A stretch of 64,000 nucleotides of DNA, from NCBI RefSeq assembly GCF_016820245.1, contig NZ_JAFCAR010000002.1, forward strand, positions 106,526-170,525, in the 5' to 3' direction. Position 1 is the first letter of the stretch. Every line of letters begins with the position of its first letter. Under the pieces are notes generated by a model. That model saw only the letters and a list, made by a program, of their open reading frames with translations. It made no database searches and had not been told where the DNA came from. Source of the stretch: Jannaschia sp. Os4. Lineage in GTDB: Bacteria; Pseudomonadota; Alphaproteobacteria; Rhodobacterales; Rhodobacteraceae. The translations under genes and the position numbers were made by a program. Of the stretch, positions 42,896 through 51,376 are shown piece by piece.

Positions 42896-43795
42896 ATGAC
42901 GCGCCGCGTGACCAAGGCGATCTTCCCCGTGGCCGGGATGGGGACGCGCTTCCTGCCCGCCACCAAGTCGGTCCCCAAGGAGATCATGACCCTCGTGGAC
43001 CGCCCGCTGATCCAGTACGCGATCGACGAGGCGCGGGCCGCCGGGATCGAGGACTTCATCTTCGTGACGTCCAAGGGGAAGTCCGCGCTGGAGGACTACT
43101 TCGACACGTCGCCCGAACTGGAGGCGACGCTGGAGCGGAAGGGCAAGGACGACCTGCTCGGCGCCCTGCGCGCGACCAACATGGAATCGGGCGCCATCTC
43201 CTACATGCGCCAGAACGAGGCGCTGGGCCTCGGCCACGCCGTGTGGTGCGCGCGCAAGCTGCTCGGCGACGAGCCCTTCGCGGTGATCCTGCCCGACGAC
43301 GTGATCGCGGCCGACACGCCCTGCCTCGAGCAGATGGTCGACGCGCACGAGGGGACGGGCGGCTCGATGGTCGCCGCGATGGAGGTGCCGGAGGCGGCGA
43401 CCTCGTCCTACGGCATCCTCGACCTCGCCGAGGGCGACCCGGACGCGCGCGCCCGTAAGGTGCGCGGCATGGTCGAGAAGCCCGCGCCGGGGACCGCGCC
43501 GTCGCGGCTGGCGGTGATCGGGCGCTACATCCTGACCCCCGCCGTGATGCGGCACCTCGACGAGAAGAAGGCCGGGGCCGGCGGCGAGATCCAGCTCACG
43601 GACGCCATCGCCCGCGAGATCGACGGGCCGGAGGGCGTGCATTCCTTCCGCTTCGAGGGGCAGCGTTTCGACTGCGGCTCCAAGGCCGGGTTCCTGCAGG
43701 CGACGGTGGCGTTCGGGCTGCAGCGGCCCGACCTGCGCGACGAGCTGCGCGGCTTCCTGCACGACGTGATCGCGATGGAGGAGGCCGCCGAGTGA
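42896..43795 (+). CDS. galU: UTP-glucose-1-phosphate uridylyltransferase
   Basis: Makes UDP-glucose, precursor of polysaccharides and glycolipids. The 299-residue protein has the nucleotidyltransferase start F-P-V-A-G-M-G-T-R-F-L-P-A-T-K-S (10-25), and V-D-R-P-L-I-Q-Y near 38 with Asp and Lys residues typical of GalU. CAGGAGGG precedes the ATG. It overlaps the next glycosyltransferase gene as GTGA and follows cysQ by one base, so all are in one operon. Confidence 0.96.
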   Translation: MTRRVTKAIFPVAGMGTRFLPATKSVPKEIMTLVDRPLIQYAIDEARAAGIEDFIFVTSKGKSALEDYFDTSPELEATLERKGKDDLLGALRATNMESGAISYMRQNEALGLGHAVWCARKLLGDEPFAVILPDDVIAADTPCLEQMVDAHEGTGGSMVAAMEVPEAATSSYGILDLAEGDPDARARKVRGMVEKPAPGTAPSRLAVIGRYILTPAVMRHLDEKKAGAGGEIQLTDAIAREIDGPEGVHSFRFEGQRFDCGSKAGFLQATVAFGLQRPDLRDELRGFLHDVIAMEEAAE

Positions 43796-44805
43796 GCCTC
43801 CGCGCGGCGCTGCGCCAGCGCTGGCGGCGTCGGCGGCTGCTCTGGCGGGCGCTCCGGGCGCGGCACGCCCTCGACCCGGTCCGCGTGGACGTGCCCCGCG
43901 GCGGCATCCTAGGGGCCTTGGTGGTGCGCGACGAGGCCGAGCGCCTGCCGTGGTGCCTCGCCCATCACCGGGCGCTGGGGGTGGGGCATTTCCTCGTCGT
44001 GGACAACGGCTCGACGGACGGCACGGCCGCGTGGCTGTCGGACCAGCCGGACGTCTCCCTGTGGCGGACGGACTCCGCCTACCGCGAGAGCCGGTTCGGG
44101 CTGGACTGGACCAACTGGCTGCTGACGCGCTGGGGCGCGGGGCGGTGGTGCCTGACGCTGGACGCGGACGAGGCGCTGGTCGTCCCGCATCACGGCGAGC
44201 GGGGGCTGGCGGCGCTCTGCGCCCATCTCGACGCGACCGGGCGGCGGGCCTTCGGGGCGCTGATGCTGGAGCTCTATCCCGAGGGGCCGGTCGGGGCCGG
44301 GGCCTACGCGCCCGGCACGCCGTTCGAGGACGCGCTGCCGTGGTTCGACGCCGGGGGCTACCGCGCGGTGCGCCAGCCGGGGGCGCGGAACCTCTGGCTG
44401 CAGGGCGGCCCGCGCGACCGGGCGTTCTGGGCCCACGCGCCGGAGCGGGCGCCCACGCTCAACAAGCTGCCGCTCGTCCGGTGGCGCCGGGGCGACGTCT
44501 ATCTCAACTCGACCCATTCCATGCTGCCGCCGCGCCGCAACCTCGCCTATGACGGGCCGCCCGCCGTCTCGGGCGAGGCGCGGCCCTGCGGGGTGCTGCT
44601 CCACGCGAAGTTCCTGCCCTCCATCGCGGCCAAGTCGGCGGAGGAGCTGGAGCGCCGCCAGCATTTCGGCGACCCCGACCTGCACGCGCCCTACCACCGC
44701 GCGCTGACGGACGGGCCGGTGCTCTGGCACGACGGCGCGACCCGCTACGAGGGCTGGCGGCAACTGGAGCGGCTGGGGCTGATGACGCGCGGCGACTGGG
44801 CCTGA
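43792..44805 (+). CDS. Glycosyltransferase (GT2-like fold), copy 1 of a tandem pair
   Basis: A 337-residue GT-A fold transferase. The motif V-V-D-N-G-S-T-D-G-T (69-78) and the metal-binding D124-A-D126 mark the nucleotide-sugar site; L-N-K-L-P-L-V-R-W-R-R-G near 222 and L-L-H-A-K-F-L near 265 are conserved with the next gene. The N-terminus is Arg-rich and there is no membrane segment, so it is cytosolic or membrane-associated. The GTG start at 43792 overlaps the galU stop. Donor and acceptor unknown. Confidence 0.85.
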   Translation: MSLRAALRQRWRRRRLLWRALRARHALDPVRVDVPRGGILGALVVRDEAERLPWCLAHHRALGVGHFLVVDNGSTDGTAAWLSDQPDVSLWRTDSAYRESRFGLDWTNWLLTRWGAGRWCLTLDADEALVVPHHGERGLAALCAHLDATGRRAFGALMLELYPEGPVGAGAYAPGTPFEDALPWFDAGGYRAVRQPGARNLWLQGGPRDRAFWAHAPERAPTLNKLPLVRWRRGDVYLNSTHSMLPPRRNLAYDGPPAVSGEARPCGVLLHAKFLPSIAAKSAEELERRQHFGDPDLHAPYHRALTDGPVLWHDGATRYEGWRQLERLGLMTRGDWA

Positions 44806-44923
44806 TCCGAGGGGCCCGCCGCAATCTCGCCCCACCCCGGTCGCGCGGGGCGGGCATCCATCGTAGAAACGATTCCCGTGCCCCGACGGGATTGGCCACA
44901 GACACGAGCCGGAGACGCCTCTC

Positions 44924-45931
44924 ATGGGCATCCTCTCCTCCTACCAGATGCGCATCCGCCGTCGGCGGCACTGCCTGCGCGCGCGGCGCAAGTCGCGCGA
45001 GCTGCGCGCCGTGGTGGACCGGACGGGGACGATCCGGCGCGGCGCGATCCTCGCCATGACGACGCTCCGCAACGAGCGGGTGCGCCTGCCCTTCTTCCTC
45101 GACTACCACCGCCGCCTCGGGGTCGGGCACTTCCTGATGGTGGACAACGGGTCCGACGACGGCAGCGCCGACTACCTGCGCGAGCAGCCGGACGTCTCGC
45201 TGTGGCGGACGGGCGCCTCCTACAAGGCCAGCCGGTTCGGCATGGACTGGCTGAACTGGCTGGGGCACCGGCACTGCCACGGGCACTGGACCCTCACGGT
45301 CGATCCCGACGAGTTCCTCGTCTTCCCGTTCTGCGACGTCCGCCCGCTCAAGGCGCTGACGGACTGGCTGGACGGCTCGAACGTCCGGTCCTTCGGGGCG
45401 ATGCTGCTCGACATGTATCCCAAGGGCCCGATCGACGCGCAGCCCTACCGCGAGGGCGACGACCCCTTCGAGATCGCCGCGTGGTTCGACGGCGGCAACT
45501 ACATGATCGAACGGAACGCCACCTACGGGAACCTGTGGATCCAAGGCGGGCCGCGCGCGCGGGCCTTCTTCGCGGACCGCCCCAAGGACGCGCCCGCGCT
45601 GAACAAGACGCCGCTGGTCAGGTGGCGGCGCGGATACGCCTACCTGTCCTCGACCCACACGCTGCTGCCGCGGGGCCTGAACCAGACCTACGACCGGACG
45701 GGCGGCGAGAAGGCGACGGGGGTGCTGCTCCACGCCAAGTTCCTCGACACGCTGGGCGCGAAGGCCACCGAGGAGATGGAGCGCGGGCAGCACTACCGCT
45801 CCTCGACCGAGTACCGCGCCTATGCCGAGCGGGGGGGCGGCCTCGACCTGTGGACGGAGTGGTCGGAGCGCTACGTGAACTGGCGGCAGCTCGAGATCCT
45901 CGGCCTGATGTCCAAGGGGAACTGGGCATGA
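44924..45931 (+). CDS. Glycosyltransferase (GT2-like fold), copy 2 of a tandem pair
   Basis: A 335-residue paralogue of the preceding protein: L-G-V-G-H-F-L-x-V-D-N-G-S-x-D-G, Q-P-D-V-S-L-W-R-T and L-V-R-W-R-R-G are shared in the same order. The metal motif is D127-P-D129. An N-terminal Arg-rich stretch precedes the catalytic domain. The ATG at 44924 has GGAG 9 bases upstream; the 118-base gap from copy 1 contains an ATCGT-AGAA-ACGAT dyad (44860-44873) that may belong to a promoter. It overlaps the next gene by four bases. Sugar specificity unknown. Confidence 0.86.
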   Translation: MGILSSYQMRIRRRRHCLRARRKSRELRAVVDRTGTIRRGAILAMTTLRNERVRLPFFLDYHRRLGVGHFLMVDNGSDDGSADYLREQPDVSLWRTGASYKASRFGMDWLNWLGHRHCHGHWTLTVDPDEFLVFPFCDVRPLKALTDWLDGSNVRSFGAMLLDMYPKGPIDAQPYREGDDPFEIAAWFDGGNYMIERNATYGNLWIQGGPRARAFFADRPKDAPALNKTPLVRWRRGYAYLSSTHTLLPRGLNQTYDRTGGEKATGVLLHAKFLDTLGAKATEEMERGQHYRSSTEYRAYAERGGGLDLWTEWSERYVNWRQLEILGLMSKGNWA

Positions 45932-47622
45932 GCCTCGGCATCCTGATGATGGTCCACACCGCGTTCGGGCGGGCCGCGCAGGTCGCGCGCCACTTCGCCG
46001 AGCGGGGCTGCCCCGTGGTGATCCACGTCGACCGCCGCGTGCGCGCCAAGGTGGTCAAGGGGTTCCGCCAGTCGCTCTACGGCGCCGGGGACGTCCACTT
46101 CACCCCCCGCGTCCGGGTCGAATGGGGCGCGTGGTCGATGGTCGAGGCGACCCAGATCGCCGCCGAGGAGATGCTCGCCCGCCATCCCGAGGTGCGCCAC
46201 GTGATGCTCGCGTCGGGCTCCTGCCTGCCACTGCGCCCCGTCTCCGAGCTGATCGACTATCTCGACGCCCATCCCGACACGGACTTCATCGAGTCGGTCA
46301 CGACCGAGCAGGTGACGTGGACCATCGACGGCTTGGAGGAGGAGCGGTTCACCCTGCGCTTCCCGTTCTCGTGGCGGCGGCACCGGCGGCTCTTCGACGG
46401 CTACGTGAGGCTGCAGCGCCGCATCGGGTTCGAGCGGCGCGTCCCCGCGGGGATCGAGCCGCACCTCGGCAGCCAGTGGTGGTGCCTGACCGCCGACACG
46501 CTGCGCGCCATCCTCGAGGATCCGGACCGGCCCGCGCACGACGCCTACTTTCGGCACGTCTGGATCCCCGACGAGAGCTACTTCCAGACGCTCGCCCGGG
46601 GGCGGTCCCACCGCATCGACAGCCGGTCCCTCACGCTCTCGAAGTTCGACGTGGGCGGCAAGCCGCACGTGTTCTACGACGACCACCTGCATCTGCTGCG
46701 GCGCAGCGACTGCTTCATGGCCCGCAAGATCTGGCCGGGGGCCGATCTGCTGTACGAAACGTTCCTTTCCCCCTCCGCGGAGCGTACGAAACGTACGGAA
46801 CCCGACCCCGGCAAGATCGACCGCGTCTTCGCGCGCGCCAACGCGCGGCGGGCGCACGGTCGGCCCGGCCTCTACAACCAAGGGCGGTTCCCGCACTGGG
46901 GCTGGGAGGGGCGGCGCACCGCGGCCCGCTACACGGTGCTGTCGGGGTTCGACGACCTGTTCGAGGACTTCCCCGCGTGGTTCGCCAAGCGCGCCGGCGG
47001 GCGCGTCCACGGCCACCTCTACCACCCCGACCGCGTCGAGTTCGCGGGTGGCGAGCGCCTCGTGCGCGGCAACCTCACCGACGACGCGCGGCTGCGGGAT
47101 CATCGGCCGGAGCAGTTCCTCTTCAACCTGCTCTGGTCCACCCGGGGCGAGCGGCAGACCTTCCTCTTCGGCCCCGGCGACAGGCAGCGCGTGGCCGATA
47201 TGATGATGGGCGACCCCGACGCGACCTTCGGGATGGTGACCGGCGCGTGGATCGTCCCGCTCCTGCGCTCGGGGCGTCCGTTCCCCGAGGTGCAGGCCGA
47301 GGCGGCGCGGCTGCAGCGGGCGGAGATGCGGCTGATCGAGATGTCCAAGGCGCGCTGGGCCCGGGCGCGGGTGCTGTCGTGGTCGCTGGCCGAGCTCGTG
47401 ACCGCGCCGATGGACCGGCTGCAGGCGCTGCTCGACGAGGTGGCGCCGCGCGACCGGGCCCAGCCGACGGAGGCGCCGGTGATGCACGGCCTCGACGGGC
47501 TGCCGGACCTCCTGCGCCGCCTGCGCGACAACGGGGTCAAGCCGGTCGTGATGGGGGATCTCCGCCAGATCGAGCGCGGGCCGACCGCGACGATGCCCAC
47601 CCTGCGTCCGGCCGCGGGATGA
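45928..47622 (+). CDS. GT14-like beta-glycosyltransferase with an extra C-terminal domain
   Basis: A 564-residue protein. Residues 1-260 resemble core-2/I-branching N-acetylglucosaminyltransferases and xylosyltransferases (GT14): M-V-H-T-A near 8, V-I-H-V-D near 30, M-L-A-S-G-S-C-L-P-L near 91 and W-W-C-L near 188, plus I-P-D-E-S-Y-F-Q-T near 213. Residues about 300-564 form a second domain of unknown function. A less G+C-rich linker codes for L-Y-E-T-F-L-S-P-S-A-E-R and carries a TACGAAACGT direct repeat. The ATG overlaps the previous stop (ATGA). Probably adds GlcNAc, xylose or a similar sugar to a surface glycan. Confidence 0.83.
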   Translation: MSLGILMMVHTAFGRAAQVARHFAERGCPVVIHVDRRVRAKVVKGFRQSLYGAGDVHFTPRVRVEWGAWSMVEATQIAAEEMLARHPEVRHVMLASGSCLPLRPVSELIDYLDAHPDTDFIESVTTEQVTWTIDGLEEERFTLRFPFSWRRHRRLFDGYVRLQRRIGFERRVPAGIEPHLGSQWWCLTADTLRAILEDPDRPAHDAYFRHVWIPDESYFQTLARGRSHRIDSRSLTLSKFDVGGKPHVFYDDHLHLLRRSDCFMARKIWPGADLLYETFLSPSAERTKRTEPDPGKIDRVFARANARRAHGRPGLYNQGRFPHWGWEGRRTAARYTVLSGFDDLFEDFPAWFAKRAGGRVHGHLYHPDRVEFAGGERLVRGNLTDDARLRDHRPEQFLFNLLWSTRGERQTFLFGPGDRQRVADMMMGDPDATFGMVTGAWIVPLLRSGRPFPEVQAEAARLQRAEMRLIEMSKARWARARVLSWSLAELVTAPMDRLQALLDEVAPRDRAQPTEAPVMHGLDGLPDLLRRLRDNGVKPVVMGDLRQIERGPTATMPTLRPAAG

Positions 47623-48980
47623 GCTTCCGCGGCTTCGTCCTGTTCGCGGAGATGCGGACCGGCTCCAACCACTTGGAGGAGTCGCTCGGCACGCTGCCCG
47701 ACGTCACCGGCCACGGCGAGGCGTTCAACCCCGTCTTCCTCGGGGCGCACAACCGGACGGAGCTCCACGGGATCGACATGGCGGCGCGGGACGCGGACCC
47801 CGTGCCGCTGCTCCGCGCGATCCTCGACGCGCCGGGGATCACCGGCTTCCGCTTCTTCCACGACCACGACCCGCGCGTCCTCGACCCGGTGCTGCGCGAC
47901 CGGACGGTCGCCAAGGTGATCCTGTCGCGCAACGCGGTGGACAGCTACGTGAGCCTGCGGATCGCCTCGGAGACGGGGCAGTGGCGGCTGACCAACCCGA
48001 AGATGGCGAAGGACGCGAAGGTCGCCTTCGACGGCGGGGCGTTCGACGAGATGCTGGCCCGGCAGGCGGCGTTCCGGGGGCGGGTGCACCGGACGCTGCA
48101 GGAGACGGGGCAGGCGCCGTTCCTGATAGACTACGCCGACATCGGGGACGTGGACGTGGTGAACGGGGTGGCGGCCTTCCTCGGCTCGGCCCACCGGCTG
48201 GACGCCCTGCCGGGACGGCTCAAGCGGCAGAACCCCGGCGGGCTGGAGGACAAGCTCACCAACCACGGGGAGATGGTCGAGCACGTCGCGGGGCTCGACC
48301 CGTTCGAGCTGCACGGCCTGCCGGGGATGGACCCGCTGCGCGGCCCGTCCGTGCCGTCCATGCTCGCGGCGGCGGCCTCGCCCCTGCTCGTGCTCCCGCT
48401 GCCGGGCGGGCCGGACCTGCGCGGCTGGCTGGAGGCGCTGGACGGGACGGCGCCGCGGGACGGGCTGAACCAGCGGGACCTGCGGGCGTGGCTGCGGTCG
48501 AACAAGGCGTTCGAGGCGCTGGCCGTCCCGCGCCATCCGCTGCTGCGGGCATGGCACCTGTTCGAGGCGCGGCTCGTGCCCGCCAAGGGCGGCGCGATAC
48601 AGGCGGTGCGGCAGGTCCTCGCGCGTCATCACGGGGTCGAGTGGGGCGCCGGCATGGACGAGCGGTCGGCCTTCGCGGCCTTCCTGCGGTTCCTGCGCGA
48701 CAACCTCGGCGGACGGTCCGGCCTGCCGGTGGACGCGCTCTGGGCGAGCCAGACGGCCACGCTGCAGGGGATGGCGTCGGTCATGATGCCCACGCGGGTG
48801 GTCCCGGAGGACCGGATGGCCGACGAGCTGGAGGCGCTCGCCGCGCGGCTGGGACGCCCCGCGCCGCCGCGCCCCGCGGTGCCGGGCCTGCCGGACTGGG
48901 TCGACGACGAGGTCGCCGGGCTGGCCGTCGAGGCCTACCGGCGGGACTACCTGTCGTTCGGGTTCCGCAAGCGGCCCTAG
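47619..48980 (+). CDS. Sulfotransferase-like protein (Stf0-related)
   Basis: A 453-residue protein whose N-terminal 200 residues match PAPS-dependent sulfotransferases: F-A-E-M-R-T-G-S-N-H-L-E-E (9-21) is the 5'-phosphosulfate-binding loop and V-I-L-S-R-N-A-V-D-S-Y-V-S (about 100-112) the 3'-phosphate-binding segment. The C-terminal 250 residues are additional and unassigned. The ATG overlaps the GT14-like stop (ATGA), so the glycan made by these transferases may be its acceptor. Its TAG stop shares the bases CTAG with the stop of ptsN on the other strand. Sulfation is inferred; no activity is shown. Confidence 0.82.
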   Translation: MSFRGFVLFAEMRTGSNHLEESLGTLPDVTGHGEAFNPVFLGAHNRTELHGIDMAARDADPVPLLRAILDAPGITGFRFFHDHDPRVLDPVLRDRTVAKVILSRNAVDSYVSLRIASETGQWRLTNPKMAKDAKVAFDGGAFDEMLARQAAFRGRVHRTLQETGQAPFLIDYADIGDVDVVNGVAAFLGSAHRLDALPGRLKRQNPGGLEDKLTNHGEMVEHVAGLDPFELHGLPGMDPLRGPSVPSMLAAAASPLLVLPLPGGPDLRGWLEALDGTAPRDGLNQRDLRAWLRSNKAFEALAVPRHPLLRAWHLFEARLVPAKGGAIQAVRQVLARHHGVEWGAGMDERSAFAAFLRFLRDNLGGRSGLPVDALWASQTATLQGMASVMMPTRVVPEDRMADELEALAARLGRPAPPRPAVPGLPDWVDDEVAGLAVEAYRRDYLSFGFRKRP

Positions 48981-49441
48981 GCCGCCTCGGAGGCCTGCGC
49001 CTCGGTCAGGATCGTGTGCAGCACCTGCGCGTCGCCGTTGGCGCGCAGCTTGGCGCAGATGCCGGGGTCGCGCAGCGTCCGCGACACGAGGGCCAGCGCC
49101 TTGAGGTGCGCCACGCCGGCGCCCTCGGGCGCCAGCAGCGCGAAGACGAGGTCGACCGGCTTGCGGTCCGGCGCGTCGAAGTCGAGCGGCGTCTCCAGCC
49201 GCAGGAAGACCCCGCGGACGTGGTCCAGCCCGTCGAGCCTCGCGTGCGGGAGGGCGACGCCGCCGCCGACGCCGGTCGGCCCGAGCGACTCGCGCTCGCT
49301 CAAGGCGGCGAACACCTCCGGTTCGGGGATGCCATAGGTGCCGGACGCCGTTTCCGCGATCTCGCAGAAGAGCCGCTTCTTGCTGGCCGCCTTGTGCGAC
49401 AGCCGAACGGCCCGGAGGTCCAGAATCTCCGCAAGATTCAT
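48977..49441 (-). CDS. ptsN: PTS IIA-like nitrogen regulatory protein
   Basis: Phosphoryl acceptor of the regulatory PTS-Ntr chain, linking nitrogen/carbon state to potassium and stress responses. The 154-residue protein has the phosphorylated His66 in G-V-A-L-P-H-A-R, and N-terminal L-A-E-I-L. It follows hpf by 41 bases on the same strand, in the order lptC-lptA-lptB-hpf-ptsN common in proteobacteria. The ATG at 49441 follows the hpf stop closely, so the two probably share a transcript. Confidence 0.94.
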   Translation of the reverse strand: MNLAEILDLRAVRLSHKAASKKRLFCEIAETASGTYGIPEPEVFAALSERESLGPTGVGGGVALPHARLDGLDHVRGVFLRLETPLDFDAPDRKPVDLVFALLAPEGAGVAHLKALALVSRTLRDPGICAKLRANGDAQVLHTILTEAQASEAA

Positions 49442-49482
49442 GTGCCTGTTCCTCGTCCTCGCCGTCTGCGCGGCGTGTCTGC

Positions 49483-50046
49483 TCAGGGCGCGGGGTCGAT
49501 CCAGCCGACGTTTCCGTCGTCCCGCCGGTAGACCACGTTGAGCGCGCCCCCCTTCTCGTTCCTGAAGACGAGCGCCGGGGCGCCCGCCAACTCCATCTGC
49601 ATCACCGCTTCGCCGACGGACAGGGACGGCAAGCGCGTCTCGGTCTCCGCGACGATGACGGGCTGGAGCGTCTCCGGCTCCTCTCCCCCGTCCTCGGGCG
49701 CGAGGATATAGGAGGACGCCCCCTCGGACGCAATGGGCGTGGACCGGGCGGCGTGATGGTCCTTCAGGCGCCGCTTGTAGCGGCGCATCTGCTTCTCCAT
49801 CTTCTCGGTGCAGGCGTCGAAGGCGGCGTAGATCTCGCCCGCCCGCCCGGTCGCAGCGACGTTCATCCCGGTCGACATGTGCACCACGGATTCGCAGACG
49901 AACTCGTGCCCCGACTTGGAGAAGACCACCTGCGCGTCCGTCGGTCGCCGGGCGTACTTGTCGAGGACGGCCTCCAGCGCCGTCTTCACGTGGCCTTGCA
50001 GGGCCTGCCCGATGTCGATGTGCTTGCCGGTGATCTGGGTGCGCAT
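49483..50046 (-). CDS. hpf: Ribosome hibernation promoting factor, long form
   Basis: Binds idle ribosomes and, as the long form, joins them into 100S dimers in stationary phase. The 187-residue protein has the N-terminal S30AE domain (1-110, with Q-I-T-G-K-H-I-D-I-G) and the C-terminal dimerising domain (about 130-187, L-S-V-G-E-A-V-M-Q-M-E-L). The ATG at 50046 follows GGAGG; an upstream ATG at 50076 would add ten non-conserved residues. The gene lies 110 bases after lptB; the rpoN gene often found at this place in proteobacteria is absent. Confidence 0.94.
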   Translation of the reverse strand: MRTQITGKHIDIGQALQGHVKTALEAVLDKYARRPTDAQVVFSKSGHEFVCESVVHMSTGMNVAATGRAGEIYAAFDACTEKMEKQMRRYKRRLKDHHAARSTPIASEGASSYILAPEDGGEEPETLQPVIVAETETRLPSLSVGEAVMQMELAGAPALVFRNEKGGALNVVYRRDDGNVGWIDPAP

Positions 50047-50156
50047 GACGCCTCCGTCCTGAATGGTCGAGCCCATAGGATGCCCCCGGCGGGGGGCGGC
50101 GGGTCAAGGCAAATCGGACGGATGCCGCCGCCGGGCGCCTTTGCGGGCCGCGTCCG

Positions 50157-50903
50157 TCAGGAGAAGCTGTCGCCGAGGTAGACGCGGCGCACGTTGTCGT
50201 CGGCGACCACCTCGTCCGGGGTGCCCGACATCAGGACCGTGCCGTCGTGCAGGATGTAGGCGCGATCGACGATCTGCAGGGTCTCGCGGACGTTGTGGTC
50301 GGTGATGAGGACGCCGATGCCCCGCTCGGTCAGGTCCGCGACCAGCCCGCGGATGTCGCCGACCGAGATCGGGTCCACGCCGGCGAAGGGCTCGTCCAGC
50401 AGCAGGTAGCGCGGGTTCGCCGCGAGGCAGCGCGCGATCTCGACGCGCCGCCGCTCGCCCCCGGAGAGGGCCAACGCGTTGGCCTGGCGGAGGTGGCCGA
50501 TGTCGAAGCCCGCGAGGAGGTCGTCGAGGCGCTGGCGGCGGCGGGCGCGCTTGGGCTCGGACACCTCGAGGATGGCCATGATGTTCTGCTCGACCGTCAG
50601 GCCCCGGAAGATCGACATCTCCTGGGGCAGGTATCCGATCCCCGCGCGGGCGCGCCGGAACATCGGCAGCTGCGACACGTCGCGCCCGTCGAGCGTGACC
50701 TGCCCCCCGTCGGGCCGCACCAGCCCCGCGATGGCATAGAAGGTCGTCGTCTTGCCCGATCCGTTCGGGCCGAGCAGCGCCACCACCTCGCCGCGCGCGA
50801 GGTCCATGGACACGTCGCGGATGACGGGGCGCTTGCGATAGGACTTCTTGAGGCCGCGCACGCGCAGCCCGCCGGACCCCTCGATGGCCGAGAGCGCGCT
50901 CAC
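50157..50903 (-). CDS. lptB: LPS export ABC transporter ATP-binding protein
   Basis: Cytosolic ATPase that powers LPS extraction from the inner membrane by LptFG. The 248-residue protein has Walker A L-L-G-P-N-G-S-G-K-T-T, signature L-S-G-G-E-R-R-R-V-E-I-A-R, and Walker B L-L-L-D-E-P-F-A-G-V-D. The GTG start at 50903 overlaps the lptA stop (GTGA). It sits in the lptC-lptA-lptB order. Confidence 0.97.
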   Translation of the reverse strand: MSALSAIEGSGGLRVRGLKKSYRKRPVIRDVSMDLARGEVVALLGPNGSGKTTTFYAIAGLVRPDGGQVTLDGRDVSQLPMFRRARAGIGYLPQEMSIFRGLTVEQNIMAILEVSEPKRARRRQRLDDLLAGFDIGHLRQANALALSGGERRRVEIARCLAANPRYLLLDEPFAGVDPISVGDIRGLVADLTERGIGVLITDHNVRETLQIVDRAYILHDGTVLMSGTPDEVVADDNVRRVYLGDSFS

Positions 50904-51376
50904 GGCTGCAGGGTGGTCCGCACGCGGCCGGTCACCGTGCCGGCCCCCGAGTCGAGGTCCACCGACAGCCGGTCGCCCGCGAGCACGGCCCCGTCCTGGG
51001 TCACGAGCACGTCGCCGGCCATGTCGATCGTCCCCGAGCCGAGGCGGTAGGTCGCCGACGCGCCCTCGGCGGCGTCGTCGCCCGCGACGATCACCACGTC
51101 GCCCGTCGCCTCGATCCGGTCGATCTGCCGCTCCCCGCCCTCCGGGGTGGCGTAGAACACCTCGACCCGGTCCGCCGAGAGGCGCATCTCGTCCTGCGAC
51201 ACGACCACGTTGCCGGTCAGGACCGCTTGGCCCGAGGCTTGGTCCACCTCGAGGGAGTCCGCCGCGACCTCCACGGGGGCGCCGCGGTCGAACTGGCCCG
51301 CGCCGAAGCCCACGGCGGCGGTCTGGGCGAGGGCCGGGGCCGCCAGCAGGGCGAGCGGGACGAGGATGCGGATCAT
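50900..51376 (-). CDS. lptA: LPS transport periplasmic protein LptA
   Basis: Periplasmic bridge protein carrying LPS between LptC and LptD. The 158-residue protein has a signal peptide (1-17, ending P-A-L-A) and an OstA-like beta-jellyroll with D-S-L-E-V-D-Q-A-S-G-Q-A-V-L-T-G-N-V near residues 40-57. The ATG at 51376 overlaps the lptC stop (ATGA), and its stop overlaps lptB. Confidence 0.93.
   Translation of the reverse strand: MIRILVPLALLAAPALAQTAAVGFGAGQFDRGAPVEVAADSLEVDQASGQAVLTGNVVVSQDEMRLSADRVEVFYATPEGGERQIDRIEATGDVVIVAGDDAAEGASATYRLGSGTIDMAGDVLVTQDGAVLAGDRLSVDLDSGAGTVTGRVRTTLQP

Noticed and set aside
48977..48980. Convergent stop codons of the sulfotransferase-like gene and ptsN sharing CTAG
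   Set aside because: A neat overlap but common in tightly packed genomes; no functional claim is justified.
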